Positions 50,885 through 51,244 of a DNA stretch of 51,244 nt are shown here, in pieces. This DNA comes from Enhydrobacter aerosaccus (lineage in GTDB: Bacteria > Pseudomonadota > Alphaproteobacteria > Reyranellales > Reyranellaceae): positions 1 through 51,244 of the forward strand of contig CAIMEE010000447.1 in NCBI GenBank assembly GCA_903839865.1, read 5' to 3'. Both the position numbers and the translations under genes were made by a program. The notes under the pieces were generated by a model that was not told the DNA's origin, did not search any database, and saw only the letters and a program-made list of their open reading frames with translations. Numbering within the stretch: position 1 is the first letter of the stretch; the number at the start of each line of letters is the position of its first letter.

Positions 50885-51244
50885 GTCCTCGCACCTACAT
50901 CCGCGACGGCGCGGAGATCTATCGCCGTTCGTTCGCGATCATTCGTGCCGAAGCCGATCTCAAGCGCTTCAGCACGGCCGAGGAGCGGGTTGCCGTCCGC
51001 ATCATCCATGCCTGCGGCATGGTCGAAGTGGCGAAAGACATAAAGATGTCGCCGGGCTTCGCCGACAACGCGCGCTGGGCACTGATCGGTGGCGCGCCGA
51101 TCCTGTGCGATTCCAAGATGGTGGCCAACGGCATTACGCGCGCGCGACTGCCCGCGGGCAACGAGATCGTCTGCACGCTCGACGATCCGAAGGTTGCCAC
51201 GCTCGCACGCGACATGGGCAACACCCGCAGCGCCGCGGCCATGG
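50881..51244 (+). CDS. cobH: Precorrin-8X methylmutase (CobH), N-terminal part (cut by window edge)
   Basis: The first ~121 codons start MSPRTYIRDGAEIYRRSFAI. The catalytic histidine lies in RIIHACGMVEVAKDI, followed by APILCDSKMVANGI and NEIVCTLDDPKV, the family pattern. ATG 50881 overlaps the cobG stop by 4 bp. It moves a methyl group from C11 to C12 to form hydrogenobyrinic acid. The C-terminus is outside the window. Confidence 0.94.
   Translation, partial: MSPRTYIRDGAEIYRRSFAIIRAEADLKRFSTAEERVAVRIIHACGMVEVAKDIKMSPGFADNARWALIGGAPILCDSKMVANGITRARLPAGNEIVCTLDDPKVATLARDMGNTRSAAAM

Noticed and set aside
1..51244. tRNA, rRNA, transposase, integrase, prophage or toxin-antitoxin genes
   Set aside because: None recognised on reading through both strands; all strong frames belong to metabolism, transport or regulation.

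Overview
The window is GC-rich, densely packed bacterial DNA. It has an aerobic (CobG/CobN-type) cobalamin pathway, a rhizobial-style carbon-phosphorus lyase set with a DUF1045 protein, and a branched-chain-type ABC importer with an IclR regulator. This fits an alphaproteobacterium; a Reyranella-like or other Rhodospirillales/Hyphomicrobiales soil organism is my guess, not something proved here. I see no transposase, integrase, tRNA, rRNA or CRISPR array. No gap between genes exceeds 300 bases; the two largest (24420-24701 and 45009-45276) hold regulatory sequence.

Layout. (1) 1-4949: six luciferase-like (LLM) oxidoreductase genes, one cut by the left edge. (2) 3942-12149, minus strand: one tightly coupled operon, livH-livM-livG-livF-hyuA-hyuB-LLM, facing a divergent periplasmic binding protein and IclR regulator (12331-14256). 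(3) 14253-19985: a coenzyme F420 locus: cofE, an F420-dependent glucose-6-phosphate dehydrogenase (fgd), a fused cofG-cofH (fbiC), cofC and cofD. (4) 20067-23985: a three-gene ABC importer of the iron(III)/aminoethylphosphonate class with a strong hairpin between the binding-protein and permease genes. (5) 23991-24701: a periplasmic FKBP and an intergenic patch with a palindromic repeat and two operator-like dyads. (6) 24702-30409: a decaprenyl-phosphoryl-arabinose (DPA) cassette, gtrA-dprE1-dprE2-GT-C in the mycobacterial order, plus a coupled TauD-type dioxygenase and a divergent ubiA (phosphoribosyltransferase). (7) 30483-40940: phosphonate uptake and cleavage, phnCDEE-DUF1045 on plus and phnGHIJKLMN on minus, converging. 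(8) 41007-51244: cobalamin synthesis, cobC/cobD/cobQ/cobO, then a cobalamin riboswitch driving DUF1636-cobW-cobN-cobG-cobH (cut by the right edge).

How it fits together. FGD would supply reduced F420 from glucose-6-phosphate. The neighbouring LLM enzymes are candidate users of it. One LLM is translationally coupled to an ATP-dependent hydantoinase pair and an importer, suggesting uptake and ring opening of an unknown cyclic amide-like compound. The DPA cassette should make a D-arabinofuranose donor from PRPP, which the adjacent C-P lyase pathway also yields through PhnN. The most notable point is the joint presence, within about 16 kb, of two modules best known from mycobacteria (F420/FGD and DPA) in a proteobacterial background.
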